From Betaproteobacteria bacterium (GTDB lineage Bacteria > Pseudomonadota > Gammaproteobacteria > Burkholderiales > SG8-39): a stretch of 39,305 nt of DNA. This document shows positions 8,566 to 15,956 of this stretch, piece by piece; the first letter of the stretch is position 1, and each line of letters starts with the position of its first letter. Under the pieces are notes generated by a model, which saw only the letters and a program-made list of their open reading frames with translations, was not told the origin of the DNA and ran no database searches. Location of the stretch: assembly GCA_016177575.1 (NCBI GenBank), contig JACOVA010000009.1, positions 1 through 39,305 on the forward strand. Reading direction: 5' to 3'. Made by a program: the position numbers and the translations under genes.

Positions 8566-9737
8566 TCAGAACGCTGCTCTTCGGCATCGTGGTTGCGGCC
8601 GCTGCCGCGCAGGGCGCAACCCGTGAAGAGGACCTGGCCGCGCTGCGCGCGCGCATCGAAGCGCTGCGCAGCGAGCTCGAAGGCAGGCAATCGGAACGGC
8701 GCGAGGCGCGCGACGCGCTGCGCGACTCCGAGCGCGCGATCTCCGACGCCAACCGGGCGCTGCGGCAGCTCGAGGCCGATGCGCGCGCGCTGCGCGCCGC
8801 CCTCGAGCAGCTCGGCGCGCGCCGCGGCGAGCAGGCGCGCGCGCTCGAGGCCAACCAGGCCGCCCTCGGCCGGCTGCTCGCGGCGCGCGCGCTCGCCGGC
8901 GCCGCGGGCGGCGCGCCGGACTTCGTGCGCGTCGCGCTCTCGGGCGAGGATCTCGCCGACGCGGCGCGCAGGCTGCACTATCTCGCCTACGTCTCGCGCG
9001 CCGGGGCGCGCATGATCGGCGAGCACCGCGCCGGCCTAGCCGAGCTGGCGCGCCTGGCGCGCGAGTCCGAGGACAAGGCGCGCGAGCTCTCGGCGCTCGA
9101 GGCGCGCGGCCGCGCCGACCGCGAGCGGCTGCTGCGCGAGCGCCGCGAGCACCGGCGGCTGCTCGAGCGGCTCGCGGGCGAGATCCGCGGCGCGAAAAGC
9201 AAGATGCGGGTGCTGCTCGCGGACGAGTCGCGCCTGGCACGGCTGGTCGAGGAGATCGGCAAGGTGCTCGCGGCGCGCCCGGGAGCAGGGTTCGTCCGCG
9301 TCGAGCGCGTCCCCGAGTCGGGCCGTGGCGACAGCGGCCCGTTCTCGGCGCTGCGCGGCAGGCTGAGGCTGCCGGTGCGCGGCGAGCTCTCGGGGCGCTT
9401 CGGCGCCGCGCGCGCCGAGGGCGGCACGCCGGCGAAAGGGGTATTCATCCGCGCCCCGGAGGGCGAACAGGTGCGCGCGGTCGCCGCCGGCCGGGTGGTC
9501 TACGCGGACTGGATGCGCGGCTTCGGCAACCTGCTCATCGTCGACCACGGTGAGAACTTTCTCACGATCTACGGCAATAACGAATCTTTACTCAAGCAGA
9601 CCGGCGAGGCGGTTATGCTGGGCGAGCCGCTGGCGACCGTCGGCGCGAGCGGGGGCAACGAGGAAACGGGTTTATACTTTGAGCTTCGGCATCAGGGCAG
9701 GCCTTTCGATCCCCTGGGGTGGGTAAAACTGAGATGA
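8562..9737 (+). CDS. EnvC-like murein hydrolase activator (degenerate LytM domain)
   Basis: A periplasmic coiled-coil protein with a C-terminal LytM (peptidase M23-like) domain. Such proteins switch on amidases that split septal peptidoglycan. Long charged heptad-like helices rich in Glu, Arg, Ala and Leu run from about residue 22 to 250. The LytM part covers about 285-391 and ends [17 protein letters not shown]. The zinc ligands of active M23 enzymes are absent: KGVFIRAP replaces the HxGxD-type motif and FELR replaces HxH, so it should be an activator, not a hydrolase. No ATG gives a sensible N-terminus. CTG at 8562, overlapping the gpmA stop as CTGA and preceded by AGGGGAAGG, would start a good signal peptide ([18 protein letters not shown]). 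Confidence 0.88.
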   Translation: MIRTLLFGIVVAAAAAQGATREEDLAALRARIEALRSELEGRQSERREARDALRDSERAISDANRALRQLEADARALRAALEQLGARRGEQARALEANQAALGRLLAARALAGAAGGAPDFVRVALSGEDLADAARRLHYLAYVSRAGARMIGEHRAGLAELARLARESEDKARELSALEARGRADRERLLRERREHRRLLERLAGEIRGAKSKMRVLLADESRLARLVEEIGKVLAARPGAGFVRVERVPESGRGDSGPFSALRGRLRLPVRGELSGRFGAARAEGGTPAKGVFIRAPEGEQVRAVAAGRVVYADWMRGFGNLLIVDHGENFLTIYGNNESLLKQTGEAVMLGEPLATVGASGGNEETGLYFELRHQGRPFDPLGWVKLR

Positions 9738-11149
9738 GAACCCGATTCAAGAGCTTCGGCCTGATCGCGCTGGGCGCGGTCGCCGGCATACTGGTGAGCC
9801 TGAACTTCCAGGCCATCGCCGAGCGCTCGGTGCGCCTGCCGCTGCCGGTCGAGGAGCTGCGCGCCTTCAGCGACGTGTTCGACGCCATCAAGCGCAACTA
9901 CGTCGAGCCGGTCGAGGACAAGAAGCTGATCACCGAGGCGATCAACGGCATGCTCGCCGGCCTCGATCCGCACTCGGCGTATCTCGACTCGGAGGCGTTC
10001 CGCGAGCTCAAGGTCGGCACCGAGGGCAAGTTCGGCGGGCTCGGCATCGAGGTCGGCATGGAGGACGGCCTGGTGAAGGTGATCTCGCCGATCGAGGACA
10101 CGCCGGCGTACCGGGCCGGGATCAAGCCCGGCGATCTGATCGTCAAGCTCGACGACAGCCAGGTGAAGGGCATGACGCTGAACGACGCGGTCAAGCGCAT
10201 GCGCGGCAGGGCTGGCACGCGGATCACGCTCACCATCCTGCGCAAGGGCGAGGCGCAGCCGATCGTGGTCACGCTGACGCGCGCCGAGATCAAGGTGCAG
10301 AGCGTGAAGTCGAAGCTGATCGAGCCGGGCTACGCCTGGGTGCGCGTGTCGCAGTTCCAGGAAGCCACCGCCGAGAGCATGGCGCGCCACCTCGAGAACC
10401 TGTACAAGCAGGGCCAGCTCAAGGGCCTCGTGCTCGACCTGCGCAACGATCCGGGCGGCCTGCTCTATGGCGCGGTCGCGATCTCGGCGGCGTTCCTGCC
10501 GGCAAAGGCGCTGGTGGTTTCGACCGACGGCCGCACCGAGGATGCGCGCAAGAAGTTCTACGCCACCAACGAGGACTACCTGCGCGGACTGAGGGACGAC
10601 GTGCTGAAGAATCTGCCGGCAGCGGTGAAGACCGTGCCGATGGTGGTGCTGGTCAACGGCGGCTCGGCCTCGGCTTCCGAGATCGTTGCCGGCGCGCTGC
10701 AGGACCACAAGCGCGCCACCGTGATCGGCACGCAGACCTTCGGCAAGGGCTCGGTGCAGACCATCATGCCGCTGGGCAACAACACCGCGATCAAGCTCAC
10801 CACCGCGCGCTACTACACGCCGAGCGGGCGCTCGATCCAGGCCAAGGGCATCACGCCCGACCTGATCGTCGAGGAGCCCGGCGCCGCGACGCTCAGCCGC
10901 TTGCGCGAGGCCGACTTGCAGCGCCATCTGCTGAACGGCCAGGACAAGGAAGCCGGCAAGGCCGCGCCGAGCGCCAAGCCTGCCACGCCCGCGCCCGCAG
11001 CGCCCGCGGCGCAAAAGCCGACCGAGCTCGGCTCGAAGGACGACTTCCAGCTGCAGCAGGCGCTCGCCTTCCTCAAGGGCGAGCCGGTCAAGGGGCAGGC
11101 GCCGTCGGTCGCGCAGACCAAGCCCGCCGCGGCCCCGAAGTCGAACTGA
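9734..11149 (+). CDS. ctpA: C-terminal processing protease, peptidase family S41A
   Basis: A periplasmic Ser/Lys protease that trims or degrades proteins from their C-termini. The 471 residues show an N-terminal anchor (about 8-25), a PDZ domain (about 95-175: KFGGLGIEVGME, AGIKPGDLIVKLDD) and the S41 core with LRNDPGGLL. By alignment with E. coli Prc, the catalytic pair is Ser313 in GGSASASEI and Lys338 in TFGKGS. A low-complexity Ala/Pro/Lys tail (about 410-471) closes the protein. The ATG at 9734 overlaps the stop of the EnvC-like gene (ATGA); an upstream in-frame ATG at 9719 is less likely. EnvC-like plus CtpA is a recurring gene pair linked to cell-wall remodelling. Confidence 0.95.
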   Translation: MRTRFKSFGLIALGAVAGILVSLNFQAIAERSVRLPLPVEELRAFSDVFDAIKRNYVEPVEDKKLITEAINGMLAGLDPHSAYLDSEAFRELKVGTEGKFGGLGIEVGMEDGLVKVISPIEDTPAYRAGIKPGDLIVKLDDSQVKGMTLNDAVKRMRGRAGTRITLTILRKGEAQPIVVTLTRAEIKVQSVKSKLIEPGYAWVRVSQFQEATAESMARHLENLYKQGQLKGLVLDLRNDPGGLLYGAVAISAAFLPAKALVVSTDGRTEDARKKFYATNEDYLRGLRDDVLKNLPAAVKTVPMVVLVNGGSASASEIVAGALQDHKRATVIGTQTFGKGSVQTIMPLGNNTAIKLTTARYYTPSGRSIQAKGITPDLIVEEPGAATLSRLREADLQRHLLNGQDKEAGKAAPSAKPATPAPAAPAAQKPTELGSKDDFQLQQALAFLKGEPVKGQAPSVAQTKPAAAPKSN

Positions 11150-11160
11150 CGAACGCGGGG

Positions 11161-11191
11161 CGTTCGTCATCCCCGTGAAAACGGGGATCCA
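11161..11191. repeat. short palindromic intergenic element (REP-like)
   Basis: The gap between ctpA and the ThiF/MoeB gene holds a compact hairpin: ATCCCCGT (11169-11176), loop GAAA, ACGGGGAT (11181-11188), within the context CGTCATCCCCG...GGATCCAGG. That context is a very common dispersed intergenic repeat in betaproteobacterial genomes (from memory). No T-run follows, so it is not a classical terminator, although the stem could slow or protect the transcript. It starts 12 bases after the ctpA stop and ends about 20 bases before the next start codon. Only this copy of the sequence is in the window. Confidence 0.65.
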
Positions 11192-11211
11192 GGTTTTGCG
11201 CGAGTTCTCCC

Positions 11212-11967
11212 TTGAACGACCAGCAGCTCCTTCGCTACAGCCGCCACATCCTGCTCGAGGAGATCGGGATCGAGGGCCAGGAGCGGCTGCGCGGCGCGCG
11301 CGCGCTGCTGGTCGGCGCGGGCGGCCTCGGCTGCCCGGCGGCGCTCTACCTCGCGGCTTCCGGAGTCGGCCAGCTCACGCTGGCCGATCCCGACCATGTC
11401 GACCTCACCAACCTGCAGCGCCAGGTGCTCTACCGCACCGATTCGGTCGGCGCGCCGAAAGTCGAAGCCGCGCGCCTTGCTCTTGCGGCCCTGAATCCTG
11501 AAGTCGAAGTGGTCTGCCTTGCCCGGCGCCTGGACGAAACGTCCCTTGATCCGCTCGTCAAGGCATGCGACGTTGTGCTTGACTGCAGCGACAATTTCGC
11601 CACGCGCCACGCGCTCAACCGCGCCTGCGTGAAGCGCCGCAAGCCGCTCGTTTCCGGCGCGGCGATCCGCTTCGACGCCCAGGTGACGGTGTTCGACCTG
11701 CGCCGGCCCGATGCGCCCTGCTACGCCTGCCTTTATCCCGAGGACGGCGAGATCGAGGAGGTGCAGTGCGCGCAGATGGGCGTGTTCGCGCCGATGACCG
11801 GTGCGGTCGGCGCGCTGCAGGCGATGGAGGCGGTCAAGCTGCTCGCCGGCGCCGGCGAGACGCTCAACGGCCGGCTGCTGCTGATCGACGCCAAGCGCGC
11901 CGAGTGGCGCACGGTGCGCGTCCAGCAGGATCCGGCGTGCACCGTCTGCGCTAGCCGTTCAGGATGA
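11212..11967 (+). CDS. moeB: ThiF/MoeB/HesA family E1-like adenylyltransferase
   Basis: Activates the C-terminal glycine of a ubiquitin-like sulfur carrier (MoaD or ThiS) by adenylation, for molybdopterin or thiazole synthesis. The 251 residues start LNDQQLLRYSRHILL from TTG at 11212, exactly where family members start. The ATP loop is GAGGLGCPAALYLA, followed by ADPDHVDLTNLQRQ and the catalytic region DCSDNFATRHALN. Zinc is held by two Cys pairs (CYAC and CTVC near the C-terminus). MoeB and ThiF cannot be told apart here because no moa or thi gene is nearby. Its last 17 bases overlap the convergent IscA-like gene. Confidence 0.9.
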   Translation: MNDQQLLRYSRHILLEEIGIEGQERLRGARALLVGAGGLGCPAALYLAASGVGQLTLADPDHVDLTNLQRQVLYRTDSVGAPKVEAARLALAALNPEVEVVCLARRLDETSLDPLVKACDVVLDCSDNFATRHALNRACVKRRKPLVSGAAIRFDAQVTVFDLRRPDAPCYACLYPEDGEIEEVQCAQMGVFAPMTGAVGALQAMEAVKLLAGAGETLNGRLLLIDAKRAEWRTVRVQQDPACTVCASRSG

Positions 11968-12220
11968 TGAGCTTCGTGCCGTCCTGGGTCTGCTCGACGT
12001 CGAGAATGCTGGTCTCCAGCATGCTCGAAACCTTCGGGTCCATCAGCAGCACCTTCGTGCCGGCGTGATCGTAGGCCAGGTCCCCGGCGCGCGGCCGGTC
12101 GAGCTTCGGCTTCAGCTTGTCTTCTTCACGCACGATGCGAATCGCGGTTCCCTTCGGCGCCCGCGCCTCCTTCAGCATCCGGGCCAGATAGCCTCCTGCG
12201 GCATCCGTCATTGCGAACAT
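11951..12220 (-). CDS. cysteine-free HesB/IscA-fold-like protein
   Basis: An 89-residue protein that resembles the A-type Fe-S carrier family in layout: an N-terminal helix (TDAAGGYLARMLKEA), a glycine-bearing strand region (KGTAIRIV) and a C-terminal part reading KVLLMDPKVSSMLETSILDVEQ then TKLIILNG. True IscA/ErpA proteins end in a CGCG-type motif and carry three Cys ligands; this protein has no cysteine at all, so it cannot bind a cluster in that way. Its role is unknown. It is transcribed convergently with the moeB-like gene and overlaps its end by 17 bases. The similarity is judged by eye and is moderate. Confidence 0.7.
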   Translation of the reverse strand: MFAMTDAAGGYLARMLKEARAPKGTAIRIVREEDKLKPKLDRPRAGDLAYDHAGTKVLLMDPKVSSMLETSILDVEQTQDGTKLIILNG

Positions 12221-12305
12221 GGTCAGCTCCTGTGGGTGACGGAAAAACCGTGGACAACCGCGCTTGCGCCGGGTTCCCGGGCACGGCTTTTGCTGCTGGG
12301 CTAAA

Positions 12306-12884
12306 TCAGGCGGCGAGGTAGCGGCGCTGCGCCGCGTAGCTCTCGGTGGGCTTCTTGGCGAAGCCGGACTTGGCGTACTGGTGCAGGCAGCCGATCACGT
12401 AGCGCAGCAGCGACCCGGCTTGCGCCGCGACCTCGACGTCCGGTTGCTTGTGGCCGCCGTCGGCGCCGGGCGCGCGCAGCGCCTGCTTGAGCGTCGCCTC
12501 GAAGCGCTCGTAGAACTGGTTCATGCGCGCCTGCAGCCGCTCGTGCTCGCCGACCAGCGCGTCGCCGGTCATGACGCGCACCATGCCGGGGTTTTTCTCC
12601 GCGAAGGCGAGCAGCATCTCGACCAGCTTCGCCGCCTGCTTGCGGCCGTCGGGCTCGTCGGCGGTGATGCGGTTGGCGAGCGTGAACACCGAGCTCTCGA
12701 CGAACTCGATCAGGCCTTCGTACATCTGCGCCTTGGAGGCGAAATGGCGGTAAAGCGCGGCTTCCGAGACGCCGAGCTTCTCGGCCAGCGCAGCGGTCGT
12801 GATCCTTCCCCACTTCGGCTGCTCGAGCATCTGCGCCAGCGCCTTCAGGATCTCGAGCCGCCGCTCCCCTTTGACGCGCGGCAT
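12306..12884 (-). CDS. slmA: nucleoid occlusion factor SlmA (TetR family)
   Basis: A TetR-type DNA-binding protein that binds sites on the chromosome and blocks FtsZ assembly over the nucleoid. The 192 residues start MPRVKGERRLEILKALAQML, and the helix-turn-helix is TTAALAEKLGVSEAALYRHF (about 29-48). A C-terminal dimerisation domain follows, with FAEKNPGMVRVMTGDAL. Length and N-terminus match SlmA rather than generic TetR repressors. The downstream position after argB and the HAD nucleotidase is a conserved betaproteobacterial order. Confidence 0.92.
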   Translation of the reverse strand: MPRVKGERRLEILKALAQMLEQPKWGRITTAALAEKLGVSEAALYRHFASKAQMYEGLIEFVESSVFTLANRITADEPDGRKQAAKLVEMLLAFAEKNPGMVRVMTGDALVGEHERLQARMNQFYERFEATLKQALRAPGADGGHKQPDVEVAAQAGSLLRYVIGCLHQYAKSGFAKKPTESYAAQRRYLAA

Positions 12885-12910
12885 GCGGAAATTCTACGCC
12901 CAGTCCGCAG

Positions 12911-13576
12911 TCAGCGGGCGTGGCGCAGCACCAGCCGCGGCAGCTCCGTGACGGATTTGACGCGCAGGTCGACGAAAGGCGCGCGCCGCGCTTCGCCGCT
13001 CACCCACACGGTCGACATGCCGAGCCTTTTCGCAGCGCGCAAATTCTCCAGCGCATCGTCCACCAGCGCGCAGCGGTGCGGCTGCAGATCGTGGGCGCGC
13101 AGCAGCACGCGGAAACCCTCGAACGCCGGCTTGGGACGGTAGCGCGTGTTCTCGATCGTGTACACGGCGTCGAAATGGCGCGCCACGCCGAGCGCGCGCA
13201 GGACCCCCTCGACGTAGTGCCGCGGCGCGTTGGAAAAGACGAGCCGGGTGCCCGCTAGGCGCGCCAGCGCGTGCCTGAGCGCGTTCTCGCCGACCACCAT
13301 CGCCGCGAGCTCGGGAAAGCGGTGGGTCTCGTCGATGAAGCGCCTCGGGTCGTGGCCGTGGTGGCGCACCAGCCCCTTCAGCGTCGTGCCGTAGCGCTGC
13401 CAGAAGAAGCGCCGCATCGCGCTCGCGCCCTCCTCGTCCAGGCCGAAGTGGCGCCGCAGATAGGCGTTCATCTGCGCATGCATCGAGGGAAAGATGTGCG
13501 GCCGCGCGTCGTGCAGCGTGTTGTCGAGGTCGAAAATCCACACCCGCCTGGATGGCGGCAGCCGCACAATTTGCAT
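12911..13576 (-). CDS. HAD-family pyrimidine 5'-nucleotidase
   Basis: A haloacid dehalogenase-like phosphatase of 221 residues. HAD motif I is FDLDNTLHDA with the nucleophile Asp at about residue 16. Motif II is VFSNAP, motif III a Lys in YRPKPAFEGF, and motif IV ALVDDALENLRAA. Relatives (YjjG/Sdt1 type) dephosphorylate pyrimidine nucleotides and are often named pyrimidine 5'-nucleotidase; the exact substrate is inferred. The ATG at 13576 lies three bases after the argB stop, and a TTG directly before it is less likely. It sits between argB and slmA in one operon. Confidence 0.88.
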   Translation of the reverse strand: MQIVRLPPSRRVWIFDLDNTLHDARPHIFPSMHAQMNAYLRRHFGLDEEGASAMRRFFWQRYGTTLKGLVRHHGHDPRRFIDETHRFPELAAMVVGENALRHALARLAGTRLVFSNAPRHYVEGVLRALGVARHFDAVYTIENTRYRPKPAFEGFRVLLRAHDLQPHRCALVDDALENLRAAKRLGMSTVWVSGEARRAPFVDLRVKSVTELPRLVLRHAR

Positions 13577-13579
13577 CAA

Positions 13580-14470
13580 CTACTTGCTTCTTATCAAAGT
13601 GCCGACGCCTGCGTCGGTCAGCACTTCGAGCAGCAGCGCGTGCGGCACCCGGCCGTCGATGATGTGGCAGGACTTGACGCCGGCGCGCGCGGCGTCCAGC
13701 ACCGATGCGATCTTGGGCAGCATGCCGCCCGAAATCACGCCCTTTGCCACCAGGTCGTCGATCCGGCGCGGCGTCAGGCCGGTGAGCAGGCGGCCCTGCC
13801 GGTCGAGAACGCCCTCGGTATTGGTGAGCACGATCAGCTTCTCGGCGCGCAGGATCTCGGCGAGCTTGCCGGCGACCAGGTCGGCGTTGATGTTGTAGGT
13901 CGTCCCGTCCGCGCCGGTGCCGATCGGCGCCACCACCGGGATGAAGCCCGCCTGCTCGAGCGCCGAGATCACGTCCGGGTCGATGGCCTCGATCTCACCG
14001 ACCTGGCCCAGGTCGATGGTGCCGTTGTCCGTGGAGGGCAGCAGCATCTTGCGCGCGCGGATGAAGGCGCCGTCCTGGCCGGTCAGTCCGACCGCCCTGC
14101 CGCCGGCCTGGTTGATGAGCTCGACGACTTCCTTGTTCACCTGGCCGCCGAGCACCATCTCGACCACGTCCATGGTCTCGGCGTCGGTGACGCGCATGCC
14201 CTGGATGAATTCGCCCTTCTTGCCCAGGCGCGCGAGCACCGACTCGATCTGCGGGCCGCCGCCGTGCACCACCACCGGGTTCATGCCGACCAGCTTGAGC
14301 AGCACCACGTCGCGCGCGAAGCTCGACTTCAGCATGTCGTCGCTCATGGCGTTGCCGCCGAACTTCACCACGATGGTCCTGCCGTGGAAGCGCTTGATGT
14401 AGGGCAGCGCCTCGGCGAGGATGCGCGCTTTCTCGGCGGCCTGGCCTTGATGGTTGTGGGGGGCGTTCAT
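13580..14470 (-). CDS. argB: acetylglutamate kinase
   Basis: Phosphorylates N-acetylglutamate, the second step of arginine synthesis. The 296 residues show the amino-acid kinase fold: VVKFGGNAM with the ATP-binding Lys, the VVHGGGPQI loop, the substrate segment NAGxx-like [11 protein letters not shown], and [16 protein letters not shown] near the C-terminus. I chose ATG at 14470 (MNAPHNHQG), which has a G-rich stretch just upstream; an in-frame start at 14482 would add four residues. It is followed after three bases by the nucleotidase. Confidence 0.97.
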   Translation of the reverse strand: MNAPHNHQGQAAEKARILAEALPYIKRFHGRTIVVKFGGNAMSDDMLKSSFARDVVLLKLVGMNPVVVHGGGPQIESVLARLGKKGEFIQGMRVTDAETMDVVEMVLGGQVNKEVVELINQAGGRAVGLTGQDGAFIRARKMLLPSTDNGTIDLGQVGEIEAIDPDVISALEQAGFIPVVAPIGTGADGTTYNINADLVAGKLAEILRAEKLIVLTNTEGVLDRQGRLLTGLTPRRIDDLVAKGVISGGMLPKIASVLDAARAGVKSCHIIDGRVPHALLLEVLTDAGVGTLIRSK

Positions 14471-14495
14471 CGCGCCCCCCATACTACAGAAAAAC

Positions 14496-14921
14496 TTACT
14501 GAATCGTGATCGCTTTGCGCGCCGCGGCGGCCTTTTTCGGCAGCGTGAGCTCGAGCACGCCGTCGCGGAACTTCGCCTCGGCCTTCGCCTCGTCGAGCTC
14601 CTGCGGCAGCGCGAAGCTGCGCGAGAGCTTGCCGAACACGCGCTCGGAATGCAGCAGCCGGCCCTGCTCGGAGACCTCCTTCTCGCGCTTGACCTCGGCG
14701 GTCAGGGTGACCTGCGCGCCGTCGATCGCGACATTGATGTCCTCTTTCCTGACGCCGGGCAGCTCCGCGGTCACCAGGTAGGCGCCGTTCTTCTCGGCGA
14801 CTTCTACTCGCATGCGTGCCAGCGAATCGCGCGCCTCGGAGTACATCGGGCGCACGAGAAAGCCCTTGAACAGGTCGTCCACAAGGTCGTTGAAGGGATC
14901 GAAACGTGTAATGTTGGCCAT
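14496..14921 (-). CDS. small heat-shock protein, Hsp20 family
   Basis: An ATP-independent holdase of 141 residues that binds unfolding proteins under stress. The N-terminal arm contains [15 protein letters not shown]. The alpha-crystallin domain runs from about residue 37 to 127, with [22 protein letters not shown] and the typical end [13 protein letters not shown]. The start at 14921 has an AGGGGGC ribosome-binding region upstream. The gene is preceded by a close match to a sigma-32 promoter, which fits its role. It lies 25 bases before argB on the same strand; argB may receive some read-through. Confidence 0.95.
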   Translation of the reverse strand: MANITRFDPFNDLVDDLFKGFLVRPMYSEARDSLARMRVEVAEKNGAYLVTAELPGVRKEDINVAIDGAQVTLTAEVKREKEVSEQGRLLHSERVFGKLSRSFALPQELDEAKAEAKFRDGVLELTLPKKAAAARKAITIQ

Positions 14922-14951
14922 GAATGCCCCCTATCGAAGTCGGTGCAGCTA

Positions 14952-14979
14952 AGATGGGGGCCTAGGACCCGGTTTCAAG
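14952..14979 (-). promoter_or_regulatory. sigma-32 (RpoH) type heat-shock promoter of the hsp20 gene
   Basis: On the minus strand CTTGAAA (14979-14973) is followed after 13 bases by CCCCATCT (14959-14952). The known RpoH consensus is CTTGAAA, 11-16 bases, CCCCATnT, so both boxes match at essentially every position. Transcription would start near 14945, about 25 bases before the hsp20 ATG. The -35 box lies only 14 bases from the start codon of the divergent ECF sigma gene, so the two promoters must overlap. Confidence 0.88.
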
Positions 14980-14992
14980 CCCCGCCCCGCCC

Positions 14993-15544
14993 ATGCCCGA
15001 GGACTTCCGCACCCAGGTCGAGAGCCTCAGGCCCTACCTGCTGCGCTATGCCGGCCTGCAGCTGCGCAACGCCGAGGCCGCCGAGGACGCGGTCCAGGAG
15101 GCGCTGCTAGCGGCGCTCGCCGGGCAGGCGGGCTTCGCCGGGCGATCCAATCTGCGCACCTGGCTCACCGGGATCCTCAAGCACAAGATCGTCGACGCCA
15201 TCCGCAAGTCGGGGCGCGAAGTGCGGGCCCCCGGCGCCGAGGAAGAGGGCGCCGAATTCGACGCCCTGTTCGACGAGCGCGGCCACTGGGCGCAGCCTCC
15301 CGGCGCCTGGGAGCACCCCGAGGGCGCGCTCGAGCAGAAGCAGTTTCTCGCCGCGCTCGAGGCCTGCCTGCGGGCGCTCCCCGAGCGCACCGCGCGCGCC
15401 TTCATGATGCGCGAGCACCTGGGCCTGGAGACCGGGGAGATCTGTAAGGAGTTGGGCATCACGGCGACGCACTGTTGGGTGATGCTGTATCGCGCGCGCA
15501 TGGCGCTGCGCCTGTGCCTGCAGGAGAACTGGTTCGCTAAATGA
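14993..15544 (+). CDS. ECF-type RNA polymerase sigma factor
   Basis: An extracytoplasmic-function sigma factor of 183 residues. Region 2 is visible at about 10-80: LRRYA-like LLRYAGLQLRNAEAAEDAVQEALLAAL, then RSNLRTWLTGILKHKIVDAIRK. A longer acidic linker (about 85-118) follows. Region 4 is at about 120-175, with ALPERTARAFMMREHLGLETGEIC and a helix-turn-helix ending in MLYRARMALRLCL. The gene overlaps the zinc anti-sigma gene by ATGA, the usual layout for a sigma/anti-sigma pair. Its target genes are unknown. No obvious Shine-Dalgarno precedes the ATG. Confidence 0.93.
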   Translation: MPEDFRTQVESLRPYLLRYAGLQLRNAEAAEDAVQEALLAALAGQAGFAGRSNLRTWLTGILKHKIVDAIRKSGREVRAPGAEEEGAEFDALFDERGHWAQPPGAWEHPEGALEQKQFLAALEACLRALPERTARAFMMREHLGLETGEICKELGITATHCWVMLYRARMALRLCLQENWFAK

Positions 15545-15741
15545 GAGTGACGCTCAGCTGCAAGGAAGTGACCCGCCTGGTCTCGCAGGGCGAAGACCGC
15601 AAGCTCGCGTTCGGCGAGCGGGTCGAGCTGCGGCTGCACTTCGCGATCTGCAATGGCTGCCGCAACGTGGGTGCGCAACTCAGGTTCCTGCGCGTGGCGG
15701 TCGGCAGGCTCTCCGGCGATGGAGACGAAAAGTCCGCCTGA
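15541..15741 (+). CDS. zinc-finger anti-sigma factor (ZAS-like)
   Basis: A 66-residue protein with the minimal zinc-binding anti-sigma signature: Cys7 in SCKEVTRLVSQ, then HFAICNGC, which gives His-x3-Cys-x2-Cys at about residues 33-40. It has no membrane segment, so it should be a soluble, cytoplasmic, possibly redox- or zinc-responsive partner of the upstream sigma factor. Its start overlaps the stop of the ECF sigma gene by four bases. The CWC protein gene begins before it ends (23-base overlap), making a three-gene unit. Confidence 0.88.
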   Translation: MRVTLSCKEVTRLVSQGEDRKLAFGERVELRLHFAICNGCRNVGAQLRFLRVAVGRLSGDGDEKSA

Positions 15742-15904
15742 GGAAGCCTGCGCGCGCTGCGGCGCGCCGTTCGTCTGCGGCATGAAGGCGGGCGAGGCGC
15801 GCTGCTGGTGCAGTGACCTGCCGGCGCTGCAGCCGGTCCCCAGAAGAAGCTGCCTGTGCCGGGCCTGCCTCGAGGAAGAACTGAAAGCCGGCGCGCGTAC
15901 CTAG
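15719..15904 (+). CDS. cysteine-rich CWC family protein
   Basis: A 61-residue small protein with eight cysteines arranged CARCGAPFVC, CWC and CLCRACL, the pattern of the cysteine-rich CWC family. It probably binds zinc or an Fe-S cluster; the role is unknown. The reading frame is open from 15653, but only the part from ATG at 15719 resembles the family. It overlaps the end of the anti-sigma gene by 23 bases in another frame, so it is likely cotranscribed with the sigma/anti-sigma pair. About 50 bases with nothing recognisable separate it from the convergent GTPase gene. Confidence 0.85.
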   Translation: METKSPPEEACARCGAPFVCGMKAGEARCWCSDLPALQPVPRRSCLCRACLEEELKAGART

Positions 15905-15956
15905 TGCGGCCGGAGCGGCGCATGGCCGTAGCGCAGGGCCAGTCCCCGGACGGCGA

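Noticed and set aside
9692-11170. About 490-codon minus-strand frame opposite ctpA
   Set aside because: Exact shadow of ctpA, whose PDZ and Ser/Lys motifs are unmistakable.
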